From assembly GCF_000275825.1 (NCBI RefSeq), contig NZ_JH719942.1, positions 3,140,070 to 3,204,069 of the forward strand: a stretch of 64,000 bases of DNA, in the 5' to 3' direction. The stretch comes from Saprospira grandis DSM 2844. Its GTDB lineage: Bacteria; Bacteroidota; Bacteroidia; Chitinophagales; Saprospiraceae. Positions 33,402 through 42,977 of this stretch are shown here, one piece after another. Position numbers and translations under genes: made by a program. Positions within the stretch are counted from its first letter, which is position 1, and each line of letters begins with the position of its first letter. The notes under the pieces were generated by a model. It made no database searches, was not told the DNA's origin, and worked only from the letters and a program-made list of their open reading frames with translations.

Positions 33402-33650
33402 ATTCCATTTAGAGGACGCTATTCTGCAACTGCAAAACGGCATATTCCATTTAGAGGACGCTATTCTGCAACTGCAAAACGGCATATTCCATTTAGAGGA
33501 CGCTATTCTGCAACTGCAAAACGGCATATTCCATTTGGAGGACGCTATTCTGCAACTGCAAAACGGCATATTCCATTTGGAGGACGCTATTCTGCAACTG
33601 CAAAACGGCATATTCCATTTGGAGGACGCTATTCGGAATTTGCGAAAACG
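33402..33650. repeat. 42 bp tandem repeat, about six copies
   Basis: Copies begin at 33402, 33444, 33486, 33528, 33570 and 33612; the sixth diverges after about 24 bp. The unit starts ATTCCATTTAGAGGACGCTA and ends CAAAACGGCAT. The first three copies have TTTAGAGG and the last three TTTGGAGG; otherwise the full copies are identical, so expansion is recent. 42 is divisible by 3 and the minus strand is open, giving RIASSKWNMPFCSC per unit. However, that frame runs on into a modular element, so coding is doubtful. Confidence 0.9.
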
Positions 33651-33687
33651 TACATCAAGACTTTGATGGACTGCTCCAAAAAATCGT

Positions 33688-33827
33688 CCTACAGGCCCGA
33701 AGGGCCGCAGGCCTAGCGATGCGGCGGGGTGGCCGTCAGGCCAGACCAAGGCGGCAAAGCCGCCGCAGGGCCGAGCAGACCTGCGAGCCCCAAAGCGTAG
33801 CGCCCGCAGCTTGCTGCGGGAGGCCCC
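33688..33827 (-). repeat. Modular GC-rich element, subfamily A (copy 12)
   Basis: Minus strand: GGGGCCTCCCGCAGC at 33827, GGGCGCTACGCTTTGGGGC, GCTCGCAGG, GCTCGGCCCT, a GGCGGCTTTGCCGCC hairpin, GGTCTGGCC, a GGCCTGACGGCC hairpin, ATCGCTAGGCC and an outer GGCCCTTCGGGCC hairpin ending CCTGTAGG. Confidence 0.9.
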
Positions 33828-33889
33828 AAAAACAAAAAAGCCCATCCGCAAATAGCGAACAGGCTTTTTCAAATTATAGAACAGCTAGC

Positions 33890-36800
33890 TTATGGTTTTT
33901 GTAGCTTTTGGCCCAAGAGCTGCCCCTTAGGCGTTTGTAATTGTAGGAAATAGAGCCCAGAAGGCCAGTTGGCAGGAAGCTGAAGCTGAGTATTCGAGAA
34001 GCCTTCAGGGAGGTCTAGCTGGCGATCAAGCAATAAGCGCCCGGCAAAATCAAAAATCTGTAAGCGAGCATCTGGGGCCGCATTGGGCAGCTCCAACTCT
34101 AGATTTAGGACCTCCTGAAGCGGGTTCGGATAAATCCGATATTGTCCATCAGTTAGCGCAATAGGAGTTGTTCCCGTGGGTTGATTACTCACCTCGATGA
34201 GAATAGAACCCGAAACGCCAGAGCCATCTTGAGCAGAAGCCACGACCAAGACCTGGCCATTGCCTCTAGCGGTAAGGAGGCCAGATTGGTCAATGGTTCC
34301 CACCGAAGTATTGGAGACCGACCAACTCACATTTTGATTATCGGCATTAGTTGGAGAAACCACTGCAAAGAGCTGTAAAGTCCCGTTGGGCAAGTTAATC
34401 TCCGTATTTCCGCCAGCAGAAAGCACCTGAATAGAAGAGACCAGAATCTGTCCCTGTCCGCCTTGGTTGCTAATCGTAATCTGTTTGCTTCCCGAAACGC
34501 CCGAGCCATCAGTAGCCGTAGCAGTTACCGTAACTACGCCATTGGTTAGTGCTTGTAGCACGCCCGTAGCATTGATGCTGGCAATACTGCTATTGGATAC
34601 CGACCAGTTGACGTTTTGGTTATTGGCACTAGTTGGAAGGATTGTGGCGATCATCTGTAAACTTCCGGCATTGCTAGTAATATGATCTATTCCCGATTGA
34701 GAATTGACCAAAATCGTTTGCACCATCACCGACTGATTATTGACCGTAATAATGGTGGAGCCAAAGACATTAGAGCCATCGGTAGCGGTGGCCGTTACGG
34801 TCACCAAACCATTACTTACCGCTGTCAATAAACCAGTATTAGGATCAATTGTGGCTATTGTAGGATCATTTACCGACCAAACTACGGTAGGGTTCGAGGC
34901 ATTGCTAGGCGTTACCGTAGCCAGCATTTGTAAGTTGCCATTGAGGGTGGTAATCGAGGATTGTCCGCCTTGGCCCTGTACGCTAATAGCCGTCACATAA
35001 ATGGGATCAATTGTAATCGTGATACAGTCTGTTACGCCAGAGCCATCAGTAGCTGTGGCACAAACCTCTACCGTACCGGGGCTGCCCGCCATCAAGACCC
35101 CGGTGCTGGGGTTGATGGTTGCTGTTCCCGTTTGGTTGGTGACCGTCCAGTTGACGGAGGGGGTCGAGGCATTGGAGGGCGTTAGCGTAGCGATCATTTG
35201 CAGACTGGCATTGGCTTGAACGCTAGTGGCGCCGCCTTGGCCTTGGACAGCAATGCTGCTGACCAAAATGGGATCGATGGTAATCATGATACAGTCTGTT
35301 ATGCCCGAGCCATCATTGGCGCTGGCACAAACCTCTACGGTACCAGGACTAGCCGCAGTCAAAACGCCCGTACTGGGGTTAATTGTTGCTGATCCTGTTT
35401 GGTTATTGACCGACCAGCTCACACTATTGTTTGTTGCATTGGCGGGATTAACCGTGGCCAGCATTTGCAAACTGGCATTGGCTGGAACGCTAGTGGCGCC
35501 GCCCTGCCCTTGTACAGAAATGCTAGAGACCAAAATGGCATTGATTGTAATAATGGTACAACCCACTACGCCCGAGCCATCATTGGCGGTGGCGCAAACT
35601 TCTACCGTTCCTGGGTTTCCAGCAATGAGCTGTCCTGTTGTGGGGTTGATGGTCGCTGTTCCTGTTTGGTTATTGACCGACCAACTCACGCTAGGGTTTG
35701 TAGCATTGGCGGGACTCACCGTAGCCTGCATCTGCAAGCTTGCCCCCGAATTGATGCTGTTAGTTCCTCCCTGTCCCTGTACACTAATCGCCGTAACGGG
35801 AATAAAGGTATTTGTAATTGTAATAACAATACAATCCGAAACGCCCGAGCCATCAGTAGCTGTAGCACAAACCTCTACGGTTCCTGCCGAGCTAGGACTC
35901 AATACACCAGAAGCACTAATACTTGCGGAGCCCGTCTGATTATTGACCGACCAGCTAACATTTGGATTCGAGGCATTGCTTGGACTAACGGTCGCAATCA
36001 TTTGTAGGCTAGAAGCGGTAGAAACTGTAGTGGCTCCCCCTTGGCCTTGCACCGTAATGCTAGAGACCAAAATGGGATCAATGGTAATCACAATACAGTC
36101 AGAAACGCCCGAGCCATCATTGGCGGTAGCACAAACCTCTACCGTACCGGGATTGCCAGCGGTCAAAACGCCTGTACTAGGGTTAATCGTGGCTGTTCCT
36201 GTTTGGTTATTTACGGACCAACTAACCGAGTTATTGGAGGCATTGGCTGGGCCAACCGTAGCCAATATCTGCAAACTAGCCGAAGCGGTAACGTTAGTAG
36301 CTCCCCCTTGGCCTTGCACCGTAATGCTAGAGACCAAAATGGGATCAATCGTAATGATGATGCAATCAGAAACGCCCGAGCCATCATTGGCGCTAGCACA
36401 AACTTCTACCGTACCGGGGTTACCAGCGGTTAAAACGCCTGTACTAGGGTTAATGGTAGCTGTTCCTGTTTGGTTATTCACCGACCAACTGACCGAGTTA
36501 TTCGAGGCATTGCTTGGGCTAACCGTAGCTAGCATTTGCAAGTTGCCTGCAGCAAGGAGGTTCGTTTGTCCCCCTTGTCCTTGCACAGCAATGCTAGAGA
36601 CGAAAACGGTATTTGTTGTTACCGTAATAATAATACAGTCAGAAATTCCAGAGCCATCAGTAGCTGTTGCGCAAACTTCTACTGTACCAGGAGTTCCTCC
36701 GGTTAAAAGTCCAGCACTATTGATCGTTGCGCTTCCTGTTTGGTTCGTCACGCTCCAGTTTACTGTTGTATTAGAGGCATTGCTTGGACTAACCGTGGCC

Positions 36801-39800
36801 AACATCTGCAAACTAGCCGAAGCGGTGACGCTAGTGCCCCCCCCTTGTCCTTGCACCGTAATGCTAGACACTAAAATAGGATCAACCGTAATAACAATAC
36901 AATCCGAAACGCCAGAGCCATCATTGGCGGTGGCGCAAACTTCTACCGTACCGGGATTACCTGCGGTCAAAACGCCTGTACTGGGGTTAATTGTCGCCGT
37001 TCCTGTTTGGTTATTTACGGACCAACTAACCGAGTTATTGGAGGCATTGCTTGGACTAAGCGTGGCCAACATCTGTAAGTTAGAAGAAGAAGCAACATTA
37101 GTAGCTCCTCCTTGTCCTTGCACGCTAATGCTGCTGACCAAAATGGGGGCAATCGTAATCGTCACACAATCCGAAATGCCCGAGCCATCATTGGCGGTAG
37201 CACAAACCTGAACCGTACCTGGATTTCCTGCGCTCAAGAGGCCAGCACTGTTAATTGTCGCAGTACCTGTTCCGTTGATTAGGGACCAACTGACCGAAGG
37301 ATTAGAAGCATTGGCTGGGCTAACCGTCGCCAACATCTGTAAGCTGGCATTGGCTTGTACATTTGTAGCTCCTCCTTGGCCTTGCACAGCAATACTACTA
37401 ACCAAAATGGGGTCAATGGTAATAATAATACAATCCGAAACGCCAGAGCCATCATTGGCGGTGGCGCAAACTTCTACCGTACCGGGATTACCTGCCGTCA
37501 AAACACCTGTACTAGGGTTAATCGTGGCCGTTCCTGTCTGGTTATTTACGGACCAACTAACCGAGTTATTTGAGGCATTGCTTGGACTAACCGTCGCCAA
37601 CATCTGTAAGTTAGAAGAAGAAGCAACATTAGTAGCTCCCCCTTGGCCTTGCACCGCAATACTGCTGACCAAAATGGGGTCAATCGTAATAATCGTACAT
37701 CCCGAAACGCCAGAACCATCATTGGCCGTGGCACAGACTTCTACGGTACCTTCAGCGGTAGCGCTTAAGAGGCCTGTTAGGGGATCAATACTAGCTGTTC
37801 CCGTTTGGTTATTGACCGACCAACTTACGCTATTATTGGTTGCATTAGCGGGGTTAACCGTTGCTACCATCTGTAGGTTATTTCCTAAAGTAAGGTTGCT
37901 TTGTCCCCCTTGGCCTTGTACACTAATACTGCTTACGGCCACTACTGCCGTCAAAACAGTAATTGTTGTGCAGCCTGAAATGCCAGAACCATCTGTGGCC
38001 GTGGCGCAAACTTCTACAGTTCCCGCACTGCCTGCTGTAAGTAGACCCGTATTAGGGTCAATTGTGGCGCTACCTGTCTGATTTGTTACCGACCAAACTA
38101 CCGTCTGATTGGAAGCATTGGCAGGACTGACGGTAGCCACCATCTGTAGGTTGGCCCCTGTCTGTACATTGCTATTTCCTCCTTGCCCCTGTACGCTAAT
38201 TGCACTGACAAGGATAGTTGTTGTGTTAATCGTAATTACTGTACAGCCAGATACAGCAGAGCCATCTGTGGCCGTGGCACAAACTTCTACAGTTCCTGCC
38301 GTAGTTGCAGATAGCAGCCCTGTATTGGGATCAATGTTGGCAGTACCTGTCTGATTGTTTACCGACCATACCACCGTCTGATTGGAAGCATTGGCGGGAC
38401 TGATGGCAGCCACCATCTGAAGATTAGAGCCAGCTTGTATGCTGTTCGCTCCGCCCTGTCCCTGCACACTAATGCTGCTGACCAAAATGGGGTCAATCGT
38501 AATCGTTACACAATCCGAAATACCCGAGCCATCATTGGCGGTAGCACAAACCTGCACCGTTCCTGGGTTTCCGCCAGTCAATAGGCCTGAGCCGTTAATG
38601 CTGGCGGTTCCTGTGCCGTTGGTTACAGACCAACTAACCGAAGGATTAGAAGCATTGGCAGGACCAACTGTGGCCAACATCTGTAGGCTAGCAGAAGAGG
38701 AAACATTAGTCGCTCCGCCTTGCCCCTGCACGCTAATACTGCTGACCAAAATGGGGTCAATCGTAATCGTCACACAATCCGAAATACCCGAGCCATCATT
38801 GGCGGTAGCACAAACCTGCACCGTTCCTGGGTTTCCGCCAGTCAGTAGACCAGAGCCGTTAATGGTGGCGGTTCCCGTTCCGTTGGTTACGGACCAGCTA
38901 ACGGATGGATTAGAGGCATTGGCTGGACCAACCGTGGCCAACATCTGTAGGCTGGCAGAAGAGGAAACGGCTGTTGCTCCGCCTTGTCCCTGCACGCTAA
39001 TACTGCTGACCAAAATGGGGTCAATCGTAATCGTCACACAATCCGAAATACCCGAGCCATCATTAGCCGTAGCACAAACCTGAACTGTTCCTGGGTTTCC
39101 TCCAGTCAATAGACCTGAGCCGTTAATGCTGGCGGTTCCAGTTCCGTTGACTACAGACCAGCTAACCGATGGATTAGAGGCATTGGCTGGACCAACCGTG
39201 GCCAACATCTGTAAGCTAGCAGAAGAGGACACATTAGTCGCTCCTCCCTGGCCCTGCACGCTAATACTGCTGACCAAAATGGGATCAATCGTAATCGTCA
39301 CACAATCCGAAATACCCGAGCCATCATTGGCGGTAGCACAAACCTGAACCGTTCCTGGGTTTCCGCCAGTCAATAGACCTGAGCCGTTAATGGTAGCGGT
39401 TCCCGTTCCGTTCGTTACAGACCAGCTAACCGATGGATTAGAGGCATTGGCTGGACCAACCGTGGCCAACATCTGTAAGCTAGCAGAAGAGGACACATTA
39501 GTCGCTCCTCCTTGTCCCTGCACGCTAATGCTAGAGACCAAAATGGGATCAATCGTAATCGTCACACAATCCGAAATGCCAGAGCCATCATTGGCGGTAG
39601 CACAAACTTGAACTGTTCCTGGGTTTCCGCCAGTCAATAGACCAGAGCCGTTAATGCTGGCGGTTCCTGTGCTGTTTGTTACGGACCAACTAACCGATGG
39701 ATTAGAGGCATTGGCAGGACCGACCGTAGCCAATATTTGTAATGTAGAAGAAGATTGAACAGTACTCAGTCCTCCCTGTCCCTGCACGCTAATGCTAGAG

Positions 39801-42478
39801 ACCAAAATGGGATCAATCGTAATCGTCACACAATCCGAAATGCCCGAGCCATCATTGGCCGTAGCACAAACTTGAACCGTTCCAGGGTTTCCGCCAGTCA
39901 ATAGACCAGCACCGTTAATGGTGGCGGTTCCTGTGCCGTTGGTTACGGACCAGCTAACCGATGGATTAGAAGCATTGGCTGGACCAACCGTGGCCAACAT
40001 CTGTAAGCTAGCAGAAGAGGAAACAGCTGTTACTCCTCCTTGTCCCTGCACGCTAATACTGCTGACCAAAATGGGGTCAATCGTAATCGTCATACAATCC
40101 GAAACGCCCGATCCATCATTGGCCGTAGCACAAACTTGAACCGTACCTGGGTTTCCGCCAGTCAATAGACCAGCACCGTTAATGGTGGCGCTTCCCGTTC
40201 CGTTCGTTACAGACCAACTAACCGAAGGATTAGAAGCATTGGCAGGACTGACCGTAGCCAATATTTGTAATGTAGAAGAAGATTGAACAGTACTCAGTCC
40301 TCCCTGTCCCTGCACGCTAATGCTAGAGACCAAAATGGGATCAATCGTAATCGTCACACAATCCGAAATACCCGAGCCATCATTGGCCGTAGCACAAACC
40401 TGCACCGTTCCTGGGTTTCCGCCAGTCAATAGACCAGAACCGTTAATGCTGGCGGTTCCCGTTCCGTTGGTTACGGACCAACTAACCGATGGATTAGAAG
40501 CATTGGCTGGACCAACCGTGGCCAATATTTGTAATGTAGAAGAAGATTGAACAGTACTCAGTCCTCCCTGGCCCTGCACGCTAATACTGCTGACCAAAAT
40601 AGGGTCAATCGTAATCGTCACACAATCCAAAATACCCGAGCCATCATTGGCGGTAGCACAAACCTGCACCGTTCCAGGGTTTCCGCCAGTCAATAGACCA
40701 GCACCGTTAATGGTGGCGGTTCCTGTGCCGTTGGTTACGGACCAGCTAACCGATGGATTAGAAGCATTGGCTGGACCAACCGTAGCTAATATTTGTAATG
40801 TAGAAGAAGATTGAACAGTACTCACTCCTCCCTGGCCCTGCACGCTAATACTGCTGACCAAAATGGGATCAATCGTAATCGTCACACAATCCGAAATACC
40901 CGAGCCATCATTGGCGGTAGCACAAACTTGAACCGTTCCTGGGTTTCCGCCAGTCAATAAACCAGAGCTGTTAATACTAGCCGTTCCTGTTCCGTTAATT
41001 ACGGACCAACTGACGGATGGGGTAGAGGCATTGGCTGGGCTAACCGTGGCCAACATCTGTAAGCTAGCAGTAGCTTGTACATTCGTTTGCCCACTCTGCC
41101 CTTGTACTGATATACTAGAGACCAAAATCGGATCTACAGTAATGACCGTACAGCCCACTACGCCAGAACCATCATTGGCCGTGGCACAAACTTCTACCGT
41201 GCCGGGACTTCCAGCCGATAGCATTCCCGTACTCGGATTGATGGTGGCAGAACCCGTTTGGTTATTCACCGACCAACTTAGGCCTGTATTTGTGGCATTG
41301 CTCGGACTAACCGTGGCAACCATCTGTAAACTAGAGGAGGCCTGCACATTACTGGCCCCGCCTTGTCCTTGTACCGATATACTAGACACTAGCAAAGGGT
41401 CTACCGTAATATTGGCCGTGGCCGAGTTGCCCGAACCATCATTGGCCGTGGCCGTGACCTGAACCGTTCCCGGATTTCCTCCTGTCAATACTCCAGAGGT
41501 ATTTATCGTAGCGGTTCCCGTTCCATTGATGACGCCCCAACTTACTGTGGTATCTGTGGCATCGGTCGGTAAAACATAAGTGGTCATTTGTAGGTTTTGG
41601 GTAGAAATTACAGAGCTTGCCCCGCCTTGTCCCCCAATCTGAATACTACTGACGGGCTTAAATTGCCCTGAAATGACAATATCTTCAAAACCAGATACGC
41701 CCGAGCCATCATTGGCCGTGGCAAATACCCGAACGGTACCATTACTCACCGCCTGCAACAAACCTGTCGTCGAGTTAATCGTAGCAATACTGTTGTTGTT
41801 GGTCGTCCAGTTTTTAGTGGTATCTGTGGCGTTTGTAGGTGTGGTCGTCGCCAGCATCTGAAGGGTCCCGTTTGGCGTGCTAATCGTATTTTGCCCGCCT
41901 TGCCCATAGACCAGAATCTGATTGACCAAAACCTGCCCTGTCGCCCCCGCAATAATGGCGGTGTCAGGCGTTTGTTCCCAGCCAAAATCCTTAATCGTTA
42001 CCGTGTTGGCAGCAGAGGGTACATCTAACCGAACCCAGGCATAATGCGTGCTCCCCGAGTTTCGTATAAACCGAAAGCCCACATACAAATCATTAAATGG
42101 TGGTGCGGCCCAAGGAAAAAGCGCCTGAATACAAGCGGAACAAAAAAAAGTAGAACCCGCCGTATAGGTCCCCGAACTCGGCCCAATTACATCCCCAGCC
42201 GCCAATTTTCGGATGTTTGGCCCAGATAATTGTAAGGTGGCCGTCTGACTTACGCCCGAATTTAATGCCGGCCGAGTAAAGGTGATAAAGGTACTCCCAC
42301 TCATGTTAACCGAGATGTTAATCTCATTATCCCCATCCGAGGTTAAATCAAAAGTGGCCGATTGCCCCACCGTTAAGGTCTGATCCGGAACATCCAAATA
42401 GGCAATCTGCGCTTCTAGACCCCAACTCAGGGACAATAGAAGGTAAAGGGTGAAAAAGTAAGCTATTTTTCTATGCAT
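33890..42478 (-). CDS. Giant Ig-like (Big_2) repeat surface protein with T9SS sorting domain
   Basis: 2,862 residues from ATG 42478, where MHRKIAYFFTLYLLLSLSWGLEAQ is a clear signal peptide; the 35 in-frame residues upstream are leader. A unique N-terminal domain (~25-190) includes FFCSACIQ. About 29 tandem domains of ~88 residues follow, each like bacterial Ig-like group 2 (VSSISVQGQGG, LQMLATVSPANAS, VSWSV, TGTATI, GTVEVCATANDGSG). Domains 3-26 each carry two Cys 12 positions apart that could close a beta-hairpin. The last ~85 residues (YRIYPNPLQEVLNLEL to LLGQKLQKP) are a type A T9SS sorting domain, so the product is probably exported by T9SS and displayed or released. Adhesion or gliding is a likely role. 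Domains 4-13 are nearly identical at DNA level. Confidence 0.93.
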   Translation of the reverse strand: MHRKIAYFFTLYLLLSLSWGLEAQIAYLDVPDQTLTVGQSATFDLTSDGDNEINISVNMSGSTFITFTRPALNSGVSQTATLQLSGPNIRKLAAGDVIGPSSGTYTAGSTFFCSACIQALFPWAAPPFNDLYVGFRFIRNSGSTHYAWVRLDVPSAANTVTIKDFGWEQTPDTAIIAGATGQVLVNQILVYGQGGQNTISTPNGTLQMLATTTPTNATDTTKNWTTNNNSIATINSTTGLLQAVSNGTVRVFATANDGSGVSGFEDIVISGQFKPVSSIQIGGQGGASSVISTQNLQMTTYVLPTDATDTTVSWGVINGTGTATINTSGVLTGGNPGTVQVTATANDGSGNSATANITVDPLLVSSISVQGQGGASNVQASSSLQMVATVSPSNATNTGLSWSVNNQTGSATINPSTGMLSAGSPGTVEVCATANDGSGVVGCTVITVDPILVSSISVQGQSGQTNVQATASLQMLATVSPANASTPSVSWSVINGTGTASINSSGLLTGGNPGTVQVCATANDGSGISDCVTITIDPILVSSISVQGQGGVSTVQSSSTLQILATVGPANASNPSVSWSVTNGTGTATINGAGLLTGGNPGTVQVCATANDGSGILDCVTITIDPILVSSISVQGQGGLSTVQSSSTLQILATVGPANASNPSVSWSVTNGTGTASINGSGLLTGGNPGTVQVCATANDGSGISDCVTITIDPILVSSISVQGQGGLSTVQSSSTLQILATVSPANASNPSVSWSVTNGTGSATINGAGLLTGGNPGTVQVCATANDGSGVSDCMTITIDPILVSSISVQGQGGVTAVSSSASLQMLATVGPANASNPSVSWSVTNGTGTATINGAGLLTGGNPGTVQVCATANDGSGISDCVTITIDPILVSSISVQGQGGLSTVQSSSTLQILATVGPANASNPSVSWSVTNSTGTASINGSGLLTGGNPGTVQVCATANDGSGISDCVTITIDPILVSSISVQGQGGATNVSSSASLQMLATVGPANASNPSVSWSVTNGTGTATINGSGLLTGGNPGTVQVCATANDGSGISDCVTITIDPILVSSISVQGQGGATNVSSSASLQMLATVGPANASNPSVSWSVVNGTGTASINGSGLLTGGNPGTVQVCATANDGSGISDCVTITIDPILVSSISVQGQGGATAVSSSASLQMLATVGPANASNPSVSWSVTNGTGTATINGSGLLTGGNPGTVQVCATANDGSGISDCVTITIDPILVSSISVQGQGGATNVSSSASLQMLATVGPANASNPSVSWSVTNGTGTASINGSGLLTGGNPGTVQVCATANDGSGISDCVTITIDPILVSSISVQGQGGANSIQAGSNLQMVAAISPANASNQTVVWSVNNQTGTANIDPNTGLLSATTAGTVEVCATATDGSAVSGCTVITINTTTILVSAISVQGQGGNSNVQTGANLQMVATVSPANASNQTVVWSVTNQTGSATIDPNTGLLTAGSAGTVEVCATATDGSGISGCTTITVLTAVVAVSSISVQGQGGQSNLTLGNNLQMVATVNPANATNNSVSWSVNNQTGTASIDPLTGLLSATAEGTVEVCATANDGSGVSGCTIITIDPILVSSIAVQGQGGATNVASSSNLQMLATVSPSNASNNSVSWSVNNQTGTATINPSTGVLTAGNPGTVEVCATANDGSGVSDCIIITIDPILVSSIAVQGQGGATNVQANASLQMLATVSPANASNPSVSWSLINGTGTATINSAGLLSAGNPGTVQVCATANDGSGISDCVTITIAPILVSSISVQGQGGATNVASSSNLQMLATLSPSNASNNSVSWSVNNQTGTATINPSTGVLTAGNPGTVEVCATANDGSGVSDCIVITVDPILVSSITVQGQGGGTSVTASASLQMLATVSPSNASNTTVNWSVTNQTGSATINSAGLLTGGTPGTVEVCATATDGSGISDCIIITVTTNTVFVSSIAVQGQGGQTNLLAAGNLQMLATVSPSNASNNSVSWSVNNQTGTATINPSTGVLTAGNPGTVEVCASANDGSGVSDCIIITIDPILVSSITVQGQGGATNVTASASLQILATVGPANASNNSVSWSVNNQTGTATINPSTGVLTAGNPGTVEVCATANDGSGVSDCIVITIDPILVSSITVQGQGGATTVSTASSLQMIATVSPSNASNPNVSWSVNNQTGSASISASGVLSPSSAGTVEVCATATDGSGVSDCIVITITNTFIPVTAISVQGQGGTNSINSGASLQMQATVSPANATNPSVSWSVNNQTGTATINPTTGQLIAGNPGTVEVCATANDGSGVVGCTIITINAILVSSISVQGQGGATSVPANASLQMLATVNPANATNNSVSWSVNNQTGSATINPSTGVLTAASPGTVEVCASANDGSGITDCIMITIDPILVSSIAVQGQGGATSVQANASLQMIATLTPSNASTPSVNWTVTNQTGTATINPSTGVLMAGSPGTVEVCATATDGSGVTDCITITIDPIYVTAISVQGQGGQSSITTLNGNLQMLATVTPSNASNPTVVWSVNDPTIATIDPNTGLLTAVSNGLVTVTATATDGSNVFGSTIITVNNQSVMVQTILVNSQSGIDHITSNAGSLQMIATILPTSANNQNVNWSVSNSSIASINATGVLQALTNGVVTVTATATDGSGVSGSKQITISNQGGQGQILVSSIQVLSAGGNTEINLPNGTLQLFAVVSPTNADNQNVSWSVSNTSVGTIDQSGLLTARGNGQVLVVASAQDGSGVSGSILIEVSNQPTGTTPIALTDGQYRIYPNPLQEVLNLELELPNAAPDARLQIFDFAGRLLLDRQLDLPEGFSNTQLQLPANWPSGLYFLQLQTPKGQLLGQKLQKP
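34290..41950 (-). repeat. Array of ~29 tandem 264 bp repeats inside the giant gene
   Basis: Period ~264 bp (88 codons). The segment from about 38480 to 41120 (domains 4-13) is strongly homogenised. Two alternating versions of the second strand occur (STVQSSSTLQI and TxVSSSASLQM), which points to unequal crossing-over or gene conversion. Flanking domains are more diverged. Confidence 0.88.
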
Positions 42479-42736
42479 GCTGTAGTAAATTAGGGGGAGA
42501 TGAATAATAGTTGGCCAGTTGCAATTATCCCCGGCCTTGTCTAAAGAACGTGAAAATTCCTGAATTTGCATTTTTATAATCAAGTCTTTTCAACTAATAA
42601 AAAGGACCTTGCCCATCAACAAAAGTCTAGTAAATAATAGAGTATAAAACTAATTCCTACTCAATTTAAATATTTCTTAATATTTAGAGAGCCGTATATT
42701 TTAAAGCCAGTTTGCTGCCAGATAAGGGCCTTTTTT
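42479..42736. other. Spacer upstream of the giant gene
   Basis: About 250 bp, AT-rich, probably holding the promoter of the minus-strand giant gene. I could not find a convincing TTTG-N19-TAnnTTTG on that strand. Confidence 0.4.
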
Positions 42737-42859
42737 GGGGCCTCCGCTGCGGCTTCGCCTTGCGGCGCTACGTTTCGGGGCTCGCAGGCCTGCTCGGCCC
42801 TGCGCCGCCTTTGGCGGCTGGGTCTGCGGCTTCGCCGCCCCCCTGCACATCGCTAGGCC
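42737..42859 (+). repeat. Modular GC-rich element, subfamily A (copy 13)
   Basis: T6 then GGGGCCTCCGC, GCGGCTTCGCCTTGCGGCGCTACG, TTTCGGGGCTCGCAGG, GCTCGGCCCT, a GCCGCCTTTGGCGGC hairpin, GGTCTGCGGC, a GGCTTCGCCGCC hairpin and GCACATCGCTAGGCC. It lies between divergent genes. Confidence 0.9.
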
Positions 42860-42977
42860 AAATGCCCCCGCTCCGCTGTGGCTTCCCCACCTAAACAAAC
42901 TCGCCTTTTTTCTCTTTTAGCCAAAAGGAGTTCTGCGCTTCTGTCTAGAGTTCCTTATATTCGCCACTCATAAATTT

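Noticed and set aside
33402-33650. CRISPR array
   Set aside because: The whole 42 bp unit repeats with no unique spacers, and no cas genes are present.
33369-33872. Minus-strand ORF spanning the 42 bp repeats (167 codons)
   Set aside because: Its first half translates a modular GC-rich element, seen in many places in other frames, so the ORF is probably accidental. The tandem repeat is reported as a repeat instead.
34740-41462. Long plus-strand open frames (up to 422 codons) opposite the giant Ig-repeat gene
   Set aside because: They are antisense shadows of the repeated minus-strand sequence (endless PEPSLAVAQTSTVPG-like strings), with no start context. The minus frame has a signal peptide and a sorting domain.
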